Shown here piece after piece: positions 52,601-61,172 of a stretch of 64,000 nt of DNA. Location: positions 62,001 to 126,000 of the forward strand of contig NZ_JOFH01000017.1 in assembly GCF_000721235.1 (NCBI RefSeq). Direction: 5' to 3'. Positions within the stretch are counted from its first letter, which is position 1; each line of letters opens with the position of its first letter. A program made the translations under genes and the position numbers. The DNA comes from Streptomyces olivaceus (GTDB lineage: Bacteria; Actinomycetota; Actinomycetes; Streptomycetales; Streptomycetaceae). Under the pieces are notes generated by a model. It searched no databases, had not been told where the DNA came from, and saw only the letters and a program-made list of their open reading frames with translations.

Positions 52601-54067
52601 GTGCGGAGAACCAACTCATCAGCACAGACATCGCGTTGGTCGGCACTGGCCGTGCTCTGTGCCGGGCAGTTGATGGTCATCCTTGACGGGACCATCGTGA
52701 ACGTGGCGTTGCCGTCCATCCAGCGCGACCTCGGGTTCTCCTCGTCGGGTCTGGCCTGGGTGGTCAACATCTACCTGGTCCCCTTCGGTGGTCTGCTGCT
52801 GCTTGCCGGACGGTTCGGCGACCTCATCGGGCGCAAGCGCGTCTTCATCACCGGCCTCATCCTCTTCACGGCTGCCTCGCTGCTGTGCGGTGTGTCCCAG
52901 GACCCGGCGGTGCTGCTGGCCTCCCGGTTCGTCCAGGGCATCGGCGGCGCGGTGACCTCCGCCGTCACCCTCGGCATGGTCGTGAACCTGTTCCCGCAGC
53001 CGAAGGAGCGGGCCAAGGCCATCGGCGTCTACAGCTTCGTCCAGTCCGCCGGCGGCTCGATGGGCCTCCTCGCCGGCGGCGCCCTGACGCAGACCGTCAG
53101 CTGGCACTGGATCTTCTTCGTCAACGTACCGATCGGCATCGTGGCCGCGCTGTTGGCCGGGCGCGTGCTCGCGTCCGAGCACGGTGTCGGCCTCGGCAAG
53201 GGGACCGACGTCGTGGGTGCGCTCCTGGTCACATCCGCACTGATGCTCAGCGTCTACACGATCGCCGAGACCACCAACTACGGCTGGACTTCCGCGCACA
53301 CGCTGAGCTTCGGCGCCGCGGCGCTCACCCTGCTCCTCGCCTTCGTCGCCCGCCAGGCGAAGGCGCCCCAGCCGCTCCTGCCGTTGCGTGTGTTCCGCTC
53401 GCGCAACGTCTCGGGAGCGCTCGGAATCCAGGCCCTCATGGTGGCCGGGATGTTCAGCTTCCAATTCCTATGCGTGCTCTACCTGCAGAAGGTGCTCGGC
53501 TTCGACGAGATACACACCGGCCTCGGCATCTTCCCGGTCTCGGTCGCGATCGGCGCACTGTCCCTCGGCCTCTCGCCCAAACTGATCGCGCACTTCGACC
53601 CCCGTGCCGTACTCCTTCCAGGACTCGTGCTGATCGCGGCAGGACTCGCCGCGCTCGGCCGCGTACCGGCAGGCGGGAGTTATGTCGTGGACGTCCTGCC
53701 CGCGCTGCTGCCGCTCGGCATCGGCTTCGGCCTTGCGATGCCGTCGCTCGCCACGCTTGCGATGTCAGCGGCCACGCCCCAGGATTCGGGGATCGCCTCC
53801 GGCATGTTCAACACCATGCAGCAGATCGGCAGCGCGTTCGGCCTCGCGGTCCTCAGCACACTCGCCACCTCGCACACGGATGCCCTGCTGGGCGACGGGG
53901 CAAGCACCGCCTCGGCACTCACGGGTGGTTACCAGCTCGCCTTCCGCATCGGCTCGGGCCTCGTCGCCGTCGCTCTCCTCCTCGCCGCCACCCTGCTGCG
54001 ATCCCCCGCCACAGCGCAACCTCCAGCGGCCGAGACAAAGCCGGTCGCCGAGAACGCCGCTCACTGA
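52601..54067 (+). CDS. MFS transporter, DHA2 (14-TM) efflux pump (passenger gene)
   Basis: This is a 488-residue drug/proton antiporter. It carries LCAGQLMVILDGTIVNVALP (TM1 Asp), GRFGDLIGRKRVFITG (motif A) and QSAGGSMGLLAGGAL (motif C). The GTG at 52601 is preceded by GGAAGGGG; an ATG at 52559 would overlap the operator. It is only distantly similar to the resident pump at 48685, so it is not a local duplication. Substrate is unknown; control by HxlR suggests a reactive or toxic small molecule. Confidence 0.92.
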   Translation: MRRTNSSAQTSRWSALAVLCAGQLMVILDGTIVNVALPSIQRDLGFSSSGLAWVVNIYLVPFGGLLLLAGRFGDLIGRKRVFITGLILFTAASLLCGVSQDPAVLLASRFVQGIGGAVTSAVTLGMVVNLFPQPKERAKAIGVYSFVQSAGGSMGLLAGGALTQTVSWHWIFFVNVPIGIVAALLAGRVLASEHGVGLGKGTDVVGALLVTSALMLSVYTIAETTNYGWTSAHTLSFGAAALTLLLAFVARQAKAPQPLLPLRVFRSRNVSGALGIQALMVAGMFSFQFLCVLYLQKVLGFDEIHTGLGIFPVSVAIGALSLGLSPKLIAHFDPRAVLLPGLVLIAAGLAALGRVPAGGSYVVDVLPALLPLGIGFGLAMPSLATLAMSAATPQDSGIASGMFNTMQQIGSAFGLAVLSTLATSHTDALLGDGASTASALTGGYQLAFRIGSGLVAVALLLAATLLRSPATAQPPAAETKPVAENAAH

Positions 54068-54115
54068 CCAGGCGGCCACGCCACCCCAGGCCGAGCTGCG
54101 CTCACAGGAGGAGAT

Positions 54116-54967
54116 GTGCCTGTCGTGCCCTCGTTGATCATCGCCCCCATCCGTGCCGAGTTCCTTGCGTCATTGCCGCAGCGGGTCAGTACCCATCCGC
54201 TGGGATGTCATCGTCGGCGGATCCCGGATGAGGTGATCTTCGACAAGCTCATCGAAGTACTGGTGTCCGGGATGGGATACGAGCGAGTGGCGGACGCGAC
54301 ATGCTCGGCGACCACCTTGCGCAGGCGCCGTGACGAGTGGATAACGGTCGGCGCGGGCGAGGCCCTGCGCCTGGCCGCGCTCGCCGCCTACGACCGCATG
54401 ATCGGCCTTGGCCTGGAACAGCTCAGCGCCGACGGCTGCCAGACCAAGGCCCCCTCGGGCGGCGAATGCGCGGGCAAGAGCCCCGTCGACCGGGCCAAAC
54501 AAGGCATCAAACGCTCACAGCTCACCGATGCGTACGGCATCCCGCTGGTCACCGAGCCCGCACCGGCCAACATTCGCGATCACACCATGCTGCCCGCCAC
54601 CCTCGACCGCTACGCCGACCTCGCCAAGACGCTCGGCCCGCTGCCCGAGCGACCGGCGCTGAGCCTGGATGCGGGCTACGACTACCGGCCGGTCTACGCC
54701 CACCTAGACACACGCGGCATCACCGCGAAGATCGCCAAACGGGGTGAACAGACCCCGATCCAAGCCGACGGACGGTGGGTCGTGGAGCGCACGAACTCGT
54801 GGATGAACAACTTCGGCAAGCTCCGCCGGTGCACCGAACGCCGCCGCGTCTGCGTCGAGTTCTTCATCGCCCTCGGCACCGCGATCATCACCATCCGTAG
54901 CCTCATCCGCCGGGCAAGGACCCTCTATCGCTGGCCCAACCGCCCCCGAAGCCCCCGCATCCGGTGA
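54116..54967 (+). CDS. IS5-family transposase (DDE)
   Basis: The transposase has 283 residues and is full length. The N-terminal helix-turn-helix region (RRRIPDEVIFDKLIEVLVSG) is followed by the DDE core: Asp106 in LSADGCQTKAP, Asp185 in LSLDAGYDY and Glu224 in RWVVERTNSWM. KLRRCTERR completes the YREK-like region. AGGAGG lies four nt before the GTG at 54116. The TGA stop overlaps the right inverted repeat, as is usual in compact IS elements. No frameshift is seen, so it is likely active. Confidence 0.95.
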   Translation: MPVVPSLIIAPIRAEFLASLPQRVSTHPLGCHRRRIPDEVIFDKLIEVLVSGMGYERVADATCSATTLRRRRDEWITVGAGEALRLAALAAYDRMIGLGLEQLSADGCQTKAPSGGECAGKSPVDRAKQGIKRSQLTDAYGIPLVTEPAPANIRDHTMLPATLDRYADLAKTLGPLPERPALSLDAGYDYRPVYAHLDTRGITAKIAKRGEQTPIQADGRWVVERTNSWMNNFGKLRRCTERRRVCVEFFIALGTAIITIRSLIRRARTLYRWPNRPRSPRIR

Positions 54968-54983
54968 CCTACTGGCGGACGCT
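54962..54983. repeat. Right terminal inverted repeat
   Basis: ACCTACTGGCGGACG at 54967-54981 is the exact complement of the left core. The duplicated CTTAG begins at 54984. Confidence 0.88.
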
Positions 54984-56041
54984 CTTAGTATCTCCCGGAA
55001 GAGAGGGTGCAGCCGGTACCAGGAGTGTCCCAGCCGCTCGATGAACGCGTTCTCCCGGTGCAGGTTTGCGAGGAGCCGTTCGGAGTCGGTCCGCAGTGTG
55101 AGGGCGTCGGCCAGGTCCGGGCAGAATCGGTCCAGGACGCTGACCCGCAGCAGCAGGTCCTGCGACTCCTCCGTTCTCCCCTTGAGGACCTCCGCCAGCA
55201 GAAAGTCCGCGACCGTGCTGTGGTCCGCCTCGAACTCCTTCAGATACCGCTCGGGGTCGGTGCTCTCCCGGGCCGCCAGGGCGGACAGCCGCAGCCCGGC
55301 GGCCCAGCCCCGGGTGCGGTCCACCAGGGCGGACGTGGCAGGCCCGGGAAGGTGCACTCCGTGCAGTCGCAGCAGCGCCCCGGCTTCCTCCGGCGTGAAG
55401 GACAACTCCGCGCCGCGGATCTCGGTCAGTTGGTCGGCAGCCCGGTAGCGGTGCAGTGGGAGCAAGGGCTCGGTGCGGGTGACGAGCACGAGGTGCAGTC
55501 CCGGCCCGGAGTGGTGAAGGACGAACTCCAGCTGTCGGGCGACCTCGGGGTTGGTCATCCGGTCGTACTCGTCGAGCACGAGGACCACGGGATGGTCGAG
55601 GCCGTTCAGTTCGGCGGCGAGCGACGCCAGCAGCCGTTGCCCCACGCCGCTCGCGTCAGCGGGTGCCCCCGCGGCGTCGGCCGCCCGTGCCCCACACAGG
55701 CGCAGGGACTCGAAGACGTAGGCCCAGAAGACACCGGGCCGGTGATCGCCGGCCTCTACGGTCAGCCAGGCGACCGGCAACCGCAGACCCGCTGCCCAGT
55801 CGGCTGTCAGAAGTGTCTTCCCTGCGCCAGCCGACCCGTTGACCAGCGTCAGCGGTGTGTGTAGGGCCTGGTTCAGGTGAACGACGAGCCGCTGACGCCG
55901 CAAGAAGGTGGCGGGCCGAGAGGGAAGCGCGAACCGTGTGCGCAGGTACGGGTCCCCCAGCGGGTCGGTGCCCGTTTCGGCCGGTGACCGCCCAGTGCCG
56001 TCGGAGGGGCCCACGTCCCTCACGCCCACGGCCCGTGGCAA
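54984..56041 (-). pseudogene. 5' part of the LuxR/MalT-type (LAL) regulator
   Basis: It encodes the N-terminal 350 residues of the interrupted regulator. The P-loop is LVNGSAGAGKTLLTADWAAG, the Walker B-like segment is VVLVLDEYDRM, and RGWAAGLRLSALA is the STAND-type sensor region. The frame then runs into the IS element. The first possible start is TTG at 56041, with GTG at 56029, 56023 and 56014 as alternatives; none has a strong ribosome site. The right CTTAG copy is at 54984-54988. Confidence 0.92.
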
Positions 56042-56399
56042 CGCCTACGCGAGAACGGCACGTTCAGATGGGGCGTCCGACGGACGCCCACCTTCGCGCT
56101 GACCGGGACGAGGGTGACGGGTGCGCCCGAGCAGGCGCTCCAACAGCGCATCGTGACGCCCCCTTCCGGCAGCGACCGCGCCGCCGCGGTGGCCGGCCGT
56201 GGATCTTCCGAGTCCCAGGGACTCATGGCAGGTGCCGCCCTGCGGCTGGTACCAGTATCGCTTCCGGCACCTGTCTGGGCATGTGGAAGCGATCTGGGCG
56301 GCCCACTCCTGGCAACGCTTGCTGAACAAACCGGACGGGCGCAGCGCAGAGGCGGTTGAACTGCGAGGCACGGGAGGGTTCGGTTCGAGATTACCGTCG

Positions 56400-56800
56400 G
56401 CAGGGTCCTCGCGATCGCCGTCGGCCGTGCCTCGTGGGCTGCGGTGGGATACTCCATCCTCATACGGGTCCGTGGGAGCAGGCAGCGGGGCGTTCCAGGC
56501 TGCCCACGCGTGCAGCGCTGTGATGTGCGCGCCGTGCGCGTGACGCCCACCCGAAGGCGAACCGGACGCTTGTCACCCCGATGGGCGGTCCGTCCACGCC
56601 CAGCACCAGAGGCCCTGTCCGTGCCGCGGTTCCCCGTACGACGACCACGGGGCACTCGGCGTGTGCGGCGAGCCCGGTCGTCGTGCTGCCGAGAATCAGT
56701 TCGGTGAACGGGTTCAGGCCGGAGATCAAGGTTCCGTACTTCGGCATCCCGGGCCGCCCAGGCGATGGCATGGAGACTCGAGGCGGAACCAGCCACCCTT
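56400..56800 (-). pseudogene. Degraded universal stress protein gene
   Basis: Three pieces of a two-domain UspA protein appear in different frames. GSASSLHAIAWAARDAEV (start of domain 1, about 56787-56737) is followed in another frame by ELILGSTTTGLAAHAECPVV with GPLVLGVDG (end of domain 1 and start of domain 2). ALHAWAAWNAPLPAPTDP follows in a third frame. About 80 residues of domain 1 are missing. It sits among intact USP genes and has no promoter or stop context. The remaining intergenic sequence 56042-56399 contains a plus-strand piece CGWYQYRFRHLSGHVEAIWA that looks coding but was not identified. Confidence 0.7.
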
Positions 56801-56917
56801 CCGATCAAGACGCCGCTCAGCGCCTCTCCTTCCGCCTCACGGTCTCTCGAAGCCCGGAGAGGACTCTTCCCCGGCCACGCTCCGGGAGGTCGGTCCTCAG
56901 GCCCCACGGGGCTCGGC

Positions 56918-57499
56918 TCAGATGGCCGTGCGTCCCCACTGGGACCCGATCTGCTGCCACTCGTCCTCCCATGCCGTGCGTCGTCGACGGTTGAGGACCA
57001 GCCTGGCTCCGTAGTAGCCGGCAGCCGCCGCCGTGACGACGGCGAACGACGAGGCGGCGCCCATGAAGGCGGCGTCCACGCCTGCCTGTGTCACGGTCGG
57101 GGGCGCGGGCGTCAAGTTGTTCTGCCGGTCCGTCCAGACCGACACGCGGGAACCCGCCTTGAGTCCTCCGTCGACCGCGGCCTTGCCCGAGTGCCGGGTA
57201 CCGTCGGACGCCGTCCAGCGCACGGTCGCGTCGACGCGGCCCCCCGTCGTCCCGTCGGCCAGAGCGTTGTGGGGTACGTCCGACACCAGCGTGGCGGTGA
57301 CGGCATGGCGTTCCGCGCGTCGCTGCGCGGCGCTGTGGGCGGAGACCTGTGCCCCGAGCACTCCTGCGACGGGGCCCACCAGAGCGATGACGAGCCAGAC
57401 GATCAGCAGGATCCATGCCTCGAGCACGTCCTCGCGCCGACGCAGCGGATTGCGGCGCCAGCGCCACAGAGACCGTCGAATGGTTCTGTTCCAGCGCAT
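56918..57499 (-). CDS. Rv1733c-family membrane protein
   Basis: The protein has 193 residues. The basic N-terminus (MRWNRTIRRSLWRWRRNPLRR) and helix AWILLIVWLVIALVGPVAGV are typical of Rv1733c. It continues with an extracellular domain (TVRWTASDGTRHSGKAAVDG) and a second helix near the C-terminus, followed by WEDEWQQIGSQWGR. Rv1733c belongs to the DosR dormancy regulon of M. tuberculosis. GGAGGTGG precedes the ATG at 57499. A palindromic box lies 56 bp upstream. Confidence 0.9.
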   Translation of the reverse strand: MRWNRTIRRSLWRWRRNPLRRREDVLEAWILLIVWLVIALVGPVAGVLGAQVSAHSAAQRRAERHAVTATLVSDVPHNALADGTTGGRVDATVRWTASDGTRHSGKAAVDGGLKAGSRVSVWTDRQNNLTPAPPTVTQAGVDAAFMGAASSFAVVTAAAAGYYGARLVLNRRRRTAWEDEWQQIGSQWGRTAI

Positions 57500-57554
57500 C
57501 GTGACCACCTCCGGCTGTCGTCTCCAGCGTCACGCCGTGGGACCCGGTGCAACA

Positions 57555-57571
57555 GGGGCCCTTCGGGCACC
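57555..57571. promoter_or_regulatory. DosR-box-like palindrome upstream of the Rv1733c-like gene
   Basis: GGGGCCC-TTC-GGGCACC: the 7-bp arms match in six positions around a 3-bp centre. The same arms recur at 59589-59605. The form resembles DosR/OsdR-type sites. The rest of the 372-bp gap 57500-57871 carries no recognised gene; a weaker GGGACCCTCAGCCG stretch (57793-57806) lies before the DUF1918 fusion gene. Confidence 0.5.
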
Positions 57572-57871
57572 GCCCGGGTTCCTCATGGGTCGTCCGGCCC
57601 TGATCGTTCGCGGTGCTCCGTAGGACGTCTACGACGCGTCGACGTGCGGACGGCCGACGAGGAGATCGCCTCCCGTCGATGCCCGCAGAGAGCCGACGCA
57701 GCCGCCCTGTCAGGTCACTACGACGCTCGTGGGGGACCGGCCGCGTTTCATGCCTTGGTGCACGCGCGAAGAGGGCCGTTCGGTACCACGTCGGGACCCT
57801 CAGCCGTCTAGTGGGCACGGCGCCGGCGCGTAACCCTGGGTGGAGAGCCTCATCGACGGAGAGGGACGGTC

Positions 57872-58774
57872 ATGTACGCACACGTTGGCGACCGGCTTGT
57901 CGTCGAGAGCCCTTCCACCGGTGTCACTCGGCGGGACGGTGAGATCGTCGGCCTGCACCACGACGACGGGACGCCCCCGTACGACGTGCGCTGGTCGGAC
58001 ACCGGGGACGTCACGCTGGTGTTCCCCGGCCCCGACGCGCATGTGGACCGGCTCGGGGAACCGCGGCGGTCGATGCCGCAGGCGACGCGGACTGCCGGCC
58101 GGACGCACCATGGCTCGGTGTACGGCGGTGACGCGGGGGACGTGGGGCGGCGCCTGGCCGCAGCCCGTCGCCGCAAGGGTCTCAGCATCGAAGCGGTTGC
58201 CGAGAGAGCACGTATGGCACCCGGCTATCTGTCCTACTTGGAGACGCATACGGCCGACCCGGGCTCCGGCACTCTGGTGCGGCTGGCAGACGCCTTGGGG
58301 ACGACGTACGGCGCATTGCAGGGAGGTGGCACGGACCGACCGCCCGGGCGGGGATCGGCGCTGCGCGACCCGCACCTGCTCGGCCTCGGCGAAGAGGAGT
58401 GCCGGGGCCTGCTCTCCACTCACGGAGTGGGTCGCATCGCGTTCACTTCGGAGCACGGTCCTGCCGTGTTTCCGGTCAATTACGAGGTGACGGACGGGGC
58501 CGTGGCCTTCCGTACCGCCCCCGGCTCCACAACGGCCTCGGCCGTGGACCAGCGGGTCGCCTTCGAGGTCGACCAGGTGGACGACGCCATGAGCCAGGGA
58601 TGGAGCGTCCTGGTCGTGGGTCGTTGCCGGGCCGTGACAGATCCCGTTGAAGCGGAACGGCTGGACGAGGCCGCGCACACCAGGCCCTGGGCGGGGGGAC
58701 GGCGGATCGACTGGCTGGCCGTGGACATGGAACATCTGACCGGGCGGCGCATCACCTCGGCGGCCGAGTCGTGA
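57872..58774 (+). CDS. DUF1918 - XRE HTH - PPOX-like flavin barrel fusion protein
   Basis: The protein has 300 residues in three parts. Residues 1-60 form a DUF1918 domain (MYAHVGDRLVVESPSTGV and DGTPPYDVRWSDTG). Residues 88-140 form an XRE HTH (GRRLAAARRRKGLSIEAVAE, MAPGYLSYLE). Residues 165-290 form a split-barrel flavin-binding domain (STHGVGRIAFTSEHGPAVFP and WSVLVVGRCRAVTD). HTH-PPOX fusions are known in actinobacteria; the DUF1918 addition joins it to the Rv0569-type dormancy domain. It may sense a flavin or redox state. GAGAGGGA precedes the ATG. Confidence 0.88.
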   Translation: MYAHVGDRLVVESPSTGVTRRDGEIVGLHHDDGTPPYDVRWSDTGDVTLVFPGPDAHVDRLGEPRRSMPQATRTAGRTHHGSVYGGDAGDVGRRLAAARRRKGLSIEAVAERARMAPGYLSYLETHTADPGSGTLVRLADALGTTYGALQGGGTDRPPGRGSALRDPHLLGLGEEECRGLLSTHGVGRIAFTSEHGPAVFPVNYEVTDGAVAFRTAPGSTTASAVDQRVAFEVDQVDDAMSQGWSVLVVGRCRAVTDPVEAERLDEAAHTRPWAGGRRIDWLAVDMEHLTGRRITSAAES

Positions 58775-59031
58775 GCGGTGCGCCGTTGGGCGCGGCAATG
58801 GAATCGACTCGGCCGACATGGCTTCCCTGCCCCTGACCGTCGTGGCGCCGGAGCTGCCGCCGGAGGAAGTGGCTGCCCTGCGTGCGGTGTGTCCCACTGC
58901 ACAGTGACGCACTCGATGGCCGTCCTCCGGAGATGGAGCTACGGGTTTCGAGTGACGGTGGCGTGTAAGTCGCCTGCGAGCCAGGTGACCAGCGCCCTGA
59001 CCTCACCCGAGCGTCCCTGATCCACGGCGGC
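58775..59031. other. 257-bp convergent gap
   Basis: No gene is recognised. A 29-codon frame from ATG 58818 has a coding-like composition but no ribosome site. No strong hairpin was found. Confidence 0.5.
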
Positions 59032-59490
59032 TCAGTGGGCGGGGTCTGTCTCCCGCTCCTGGCGGACGACGACGACCGGGCAGGCTGCGTGCTGAGCGCA
59101 GCGCTGGCTGACCGAACCGAGCATGGCCCGGGCGAACGCGCCCCTGCCGCGGCGGCCCACCACGAGGAGGTCGGCCCCTTCCGAGGCGCGGATCAGGATC
59201 TCCGACGGGTCACCCTCGACGAGTACCTCTTTGAGACCCGGCGGCCGTTCGTCCGGGAAGATGGCATGCAGCTCCTCGGAGAATCGCTCACGGGCCTGCT
59301 GGAGGTCGAAGTCGGGGTCGATGGCGGGACCGGTGAAGCCCGCCGCGGACGGTGTGTCCCACACGTGGACCGCCTCCACGACACCACCGATGGTGCGCGC
59401 GTACCGATCCGCCCAGCGCAGCGCGGCGTAGGAGGAAGGGGACCCGTCCACGCCCACGACCACGCGTGCTGTCGGCTCAGAGGATTGCAT
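59032..59490 (-). CDS. Universal stress protein, single domain
   Basis: This is a 152-residue UspA protein. VVVGVDGSPSSYAALRWADR begins it, and the ATP-binding motif G-x2-G-x9-G(S/T) is VVGRRGRGAFARAMLGSVS. The ending AACPVVVVRQ is standard. It should bind ATP in the cytoplasm. The ATG at 59490 has GAGGTGG close upstream; longer open frame to 59577 is not conserved. It lies 70 bp after the nicotinate phosphoribosyltransferase gene on the same strand. Confidence 0.95.
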   Translation of the reverse strand: MQSSEPTARVVVGVDGSPSSYAALRWADRYARTIGGVVEAVHVWDTPSAAGFTGPAIDPDFDLQQARERFSEELHAIFPDERPPGLKEVLVEGDPSEILIRASEGADLLVVGRRGRGAFARAMLGSVSQRCAQHAACPVVVVRQERETDPAH

Positions 59491-59560
59491 GGCCACCTCA
59501 CTCGTACGTGCTTCCCGTCTCTGTCCACGCTGCCCGCTGTCGGCGTGACGCGCCAGCCGA

Positions 59561-60934
59561 CTACATCGGTGGTTCACGCCGTGTATCCGGTGCCCCTTGG
59601 GCCCCGGGGAGGAGGTGCGAGGCGAGCAGTTGTTCCCGAAGCCCTTCCGCCAGCCCGGACAGCCGCTGCGAGATCACGGCCCGCCCCGGCTGAGGAGCGC
59701 GTAGCCGAAGGGTCTCGGAGGGAAGAGCCGCCAGGTCCGCCGTCAGGCGGACACGTGCCGCGGACAGGGTGTCTGGCTGGCTCAAGCGATGTCCGTCGCG
59801 CATCAGCGTGCGAAGGAGTGGTTCCGCACCGGCCGGTGCCTCTTCCTCCCGTAGCGCGATGATGTCCGGGTGGCCCGGACGTCGGTACACCTGCTTGCTC
59901 CCCGGCAGCGTCGTCTTGCCCGACGCCAGTTTCATGACCGGGTGGCCGTCGTACTCCACGAGCTTGTAGGCGGAATCGAGGTAGGGAGCGTCGGCGGAGG
60001 TGCCGACACGGGTGCCGACCGCGTAGACGTCGATGGGCGCGCCCGAGCGGACCAGGGCGTCGACCCGGTACTCGTCGAGGCCACCGCTGGCGATGACGCG
60101 CACGCCGGGCAGGCCGGCGGCGTCCAGTTCGCTTCGGGCCCGCCGGGAGAGATCATCCAGGTCGCCGCTGTCCAGCCGGACGGCGCAGCCCGGCCTCCGC
60201 TCAAGGTCACGCAGGACCCGGGCTGCCGTGCGCACCCCGCGCACCGTGTCGTACGTGTCCACCAGGAGTGTCACGGGCCCGGGATGGGTGCGGGCGAAGG
60301 CGCGGAAGGCCGCCTCCTCGTCAGGGAACGCCTCGACGTAGGAGTGGGCCATCGTGCCGGACGCGGGCAGCCCCCATCGGGCAGCCGCGGCCACGTTGCT
60401 GGTGCCCGCGAAGCCTGTCAGCGCCGCGGTGCGGGCGGCCTGCAGCCCGGCGCAGGTGCCGTGCGTGCGGCGCAGCGAGAAGTCGACCACCGGGTGCCCG
60501 GCAGCAGCCAGGACGGAGCGTACCGCTTTGGACGCCACGGTCGTCTGGTGCGAGATCTGGTTGAGCAGAAAGGTCTCGACCAATTGGGCCTGCGAGATCG
60601 GAGCGGTCACCTCCAGGAGTGGCTCTCCCGCGTACACGATCCGGCCCTCGGGCACGGCGCGAACCTCGCCGGTGAACGTCATGCCACTCAGGGCGGCGAC
60701 GTCGGCGGTGGGCCGACGCAGGGCGGAGGCGAACACCTCCAGGTCGGCGGCGGTGACGTGGAAATCACTGAGGTAGTCGAGCACCGGTTCCGTCCCCGCG
60801 CTCACGAGGAAGCCCCGCTCGGGAGGCAGTGAGCGGACGAAGAGGCTGAAGGTCGCCGATTCGTTCATGCCCTCACGCAGATACGACAGGGCCATGGTGA
60901 CTTCGTACAGGTCGGTGGTGGTCACTTCCGACAT
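59561..60934 (-). CDS. pncB: Nicotinate phosphoribosyltransferase
   Basis: It converts nicotinate and PRPP to nicotinate mononucleotide with ATP use, in NAD salvage. There are 457 residues. TTDLYEVTMALSYLREGM is the usual N-terminus, the phosphorylated His region is DFSLRRTHGTCAG, VTLLVDTYDT and VRLDSGDLDDLSRRAR are conserved in PncB, and IASGGLDEYRVDALV forms the phosphate site. It corresponds by type to mycobacterial PncB2 (Rv0573c), a DosR-regulon gene. The ATG at 60934 has AGGTGA. Confidence 0.95.
   Translation of the reverse strand: MSEVTTTDLYEVTMALSYLREGMNESATFSLFVRSLPPERGFLVSAGTEPVLDYLSDFHVTAADLEVFASALRRPTADVAALSGMTFTGEVRAVPEGRIVYAGEPLLEVTAPISQAQLVETFLLNQISHQTTVASKAVRSVLAAAGHPVVDFSLRRTHGTCAGLQAARTAALTGFAGTSNVAAAARWGLPASGTMAHSYVEAFPDEEAAFRAFARTHPGPVTLLVDTYDTVRGVRTAARVLRDLERRPGCAVRLDSGDLDDLSRRARSELDAAGLPGVRVIASGGLDEYRVDALVRSGAPIDVYAVGTRVGTSADAPYLDSAYKLVEYDGHPVMKLASGKTTLPGSKQVYRRPGHPDIIALREEEAPAGAEPLLRTLMRDGHRLSQPDTLSAARVRLTADLAALPSETLRLRAPQPGRAVISQRLSGLAEGLREQLLASHLLPGAQGAPDTRREPPM
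59589..59605. promoter_or_regulatory. DosR-box-like palindrome upstream of the USP gene
   Basis: GGTGCCC-CTT-GGGCCCC has exactly the two arms seen at 57555-57571 in the opposite orientation. It lies about 100 bp before the USP start, within the last codons of pncB. Confidence 0.5.
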
Positions 60935-61172
60935 CGCAGTCACCTGCTCGCGACGGTCGAGGTCCCTGTCCGAGTCCAGTCTTTCGCGCTGTTGCAACGC
61001 GGGGAAGGGCCGCACGGCCTCTTCCCGCTCCTTCCGCCAGCGATCGGTCCCGGAAGTGCGGGCGGGAGGGTGAGACCATCAGGGCGCTGTAAGGGGCTGC
61101 CGGTCCGGCCCGATCTGCTTGCCCGCGCACCGCTGTCCGGGTACCGACTGTCGTGCGCGGAAAGTCGTCGGG

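Larger units (their letters stand above)
52079..54983 (+). mobile_element. IS5-type element carrying HxlR and MFS passenger genes
   Basis: The 2905-bp element is bounded by 22-bp imperfect inverted repeats with 15 consecutive identical bases (CGTCCGCCAGTAGGT) and flanked by CTTAG duplications. It holds a complete IS5-family transposase near the right end and, to its left, a divergent HxlR/MFS pair. No second copy of the inverted repeat was found just left of the transposase, so the element is one unit and not a plain IS next to unrelated genes. Plain IS5 elements are about 0.9 kb. Confidence 0.9.

Noticed and set aside
57613..57871. Gene in the gap before the DUF1918 fusion
   Set aside because: Open frames exist on both strands but the translations are Arg-rich or motif-free.
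58818..58907. 29-codon ORF
   Set aside because: No Shine-Dalgarno and no recognisable sequence; left in the gap note.
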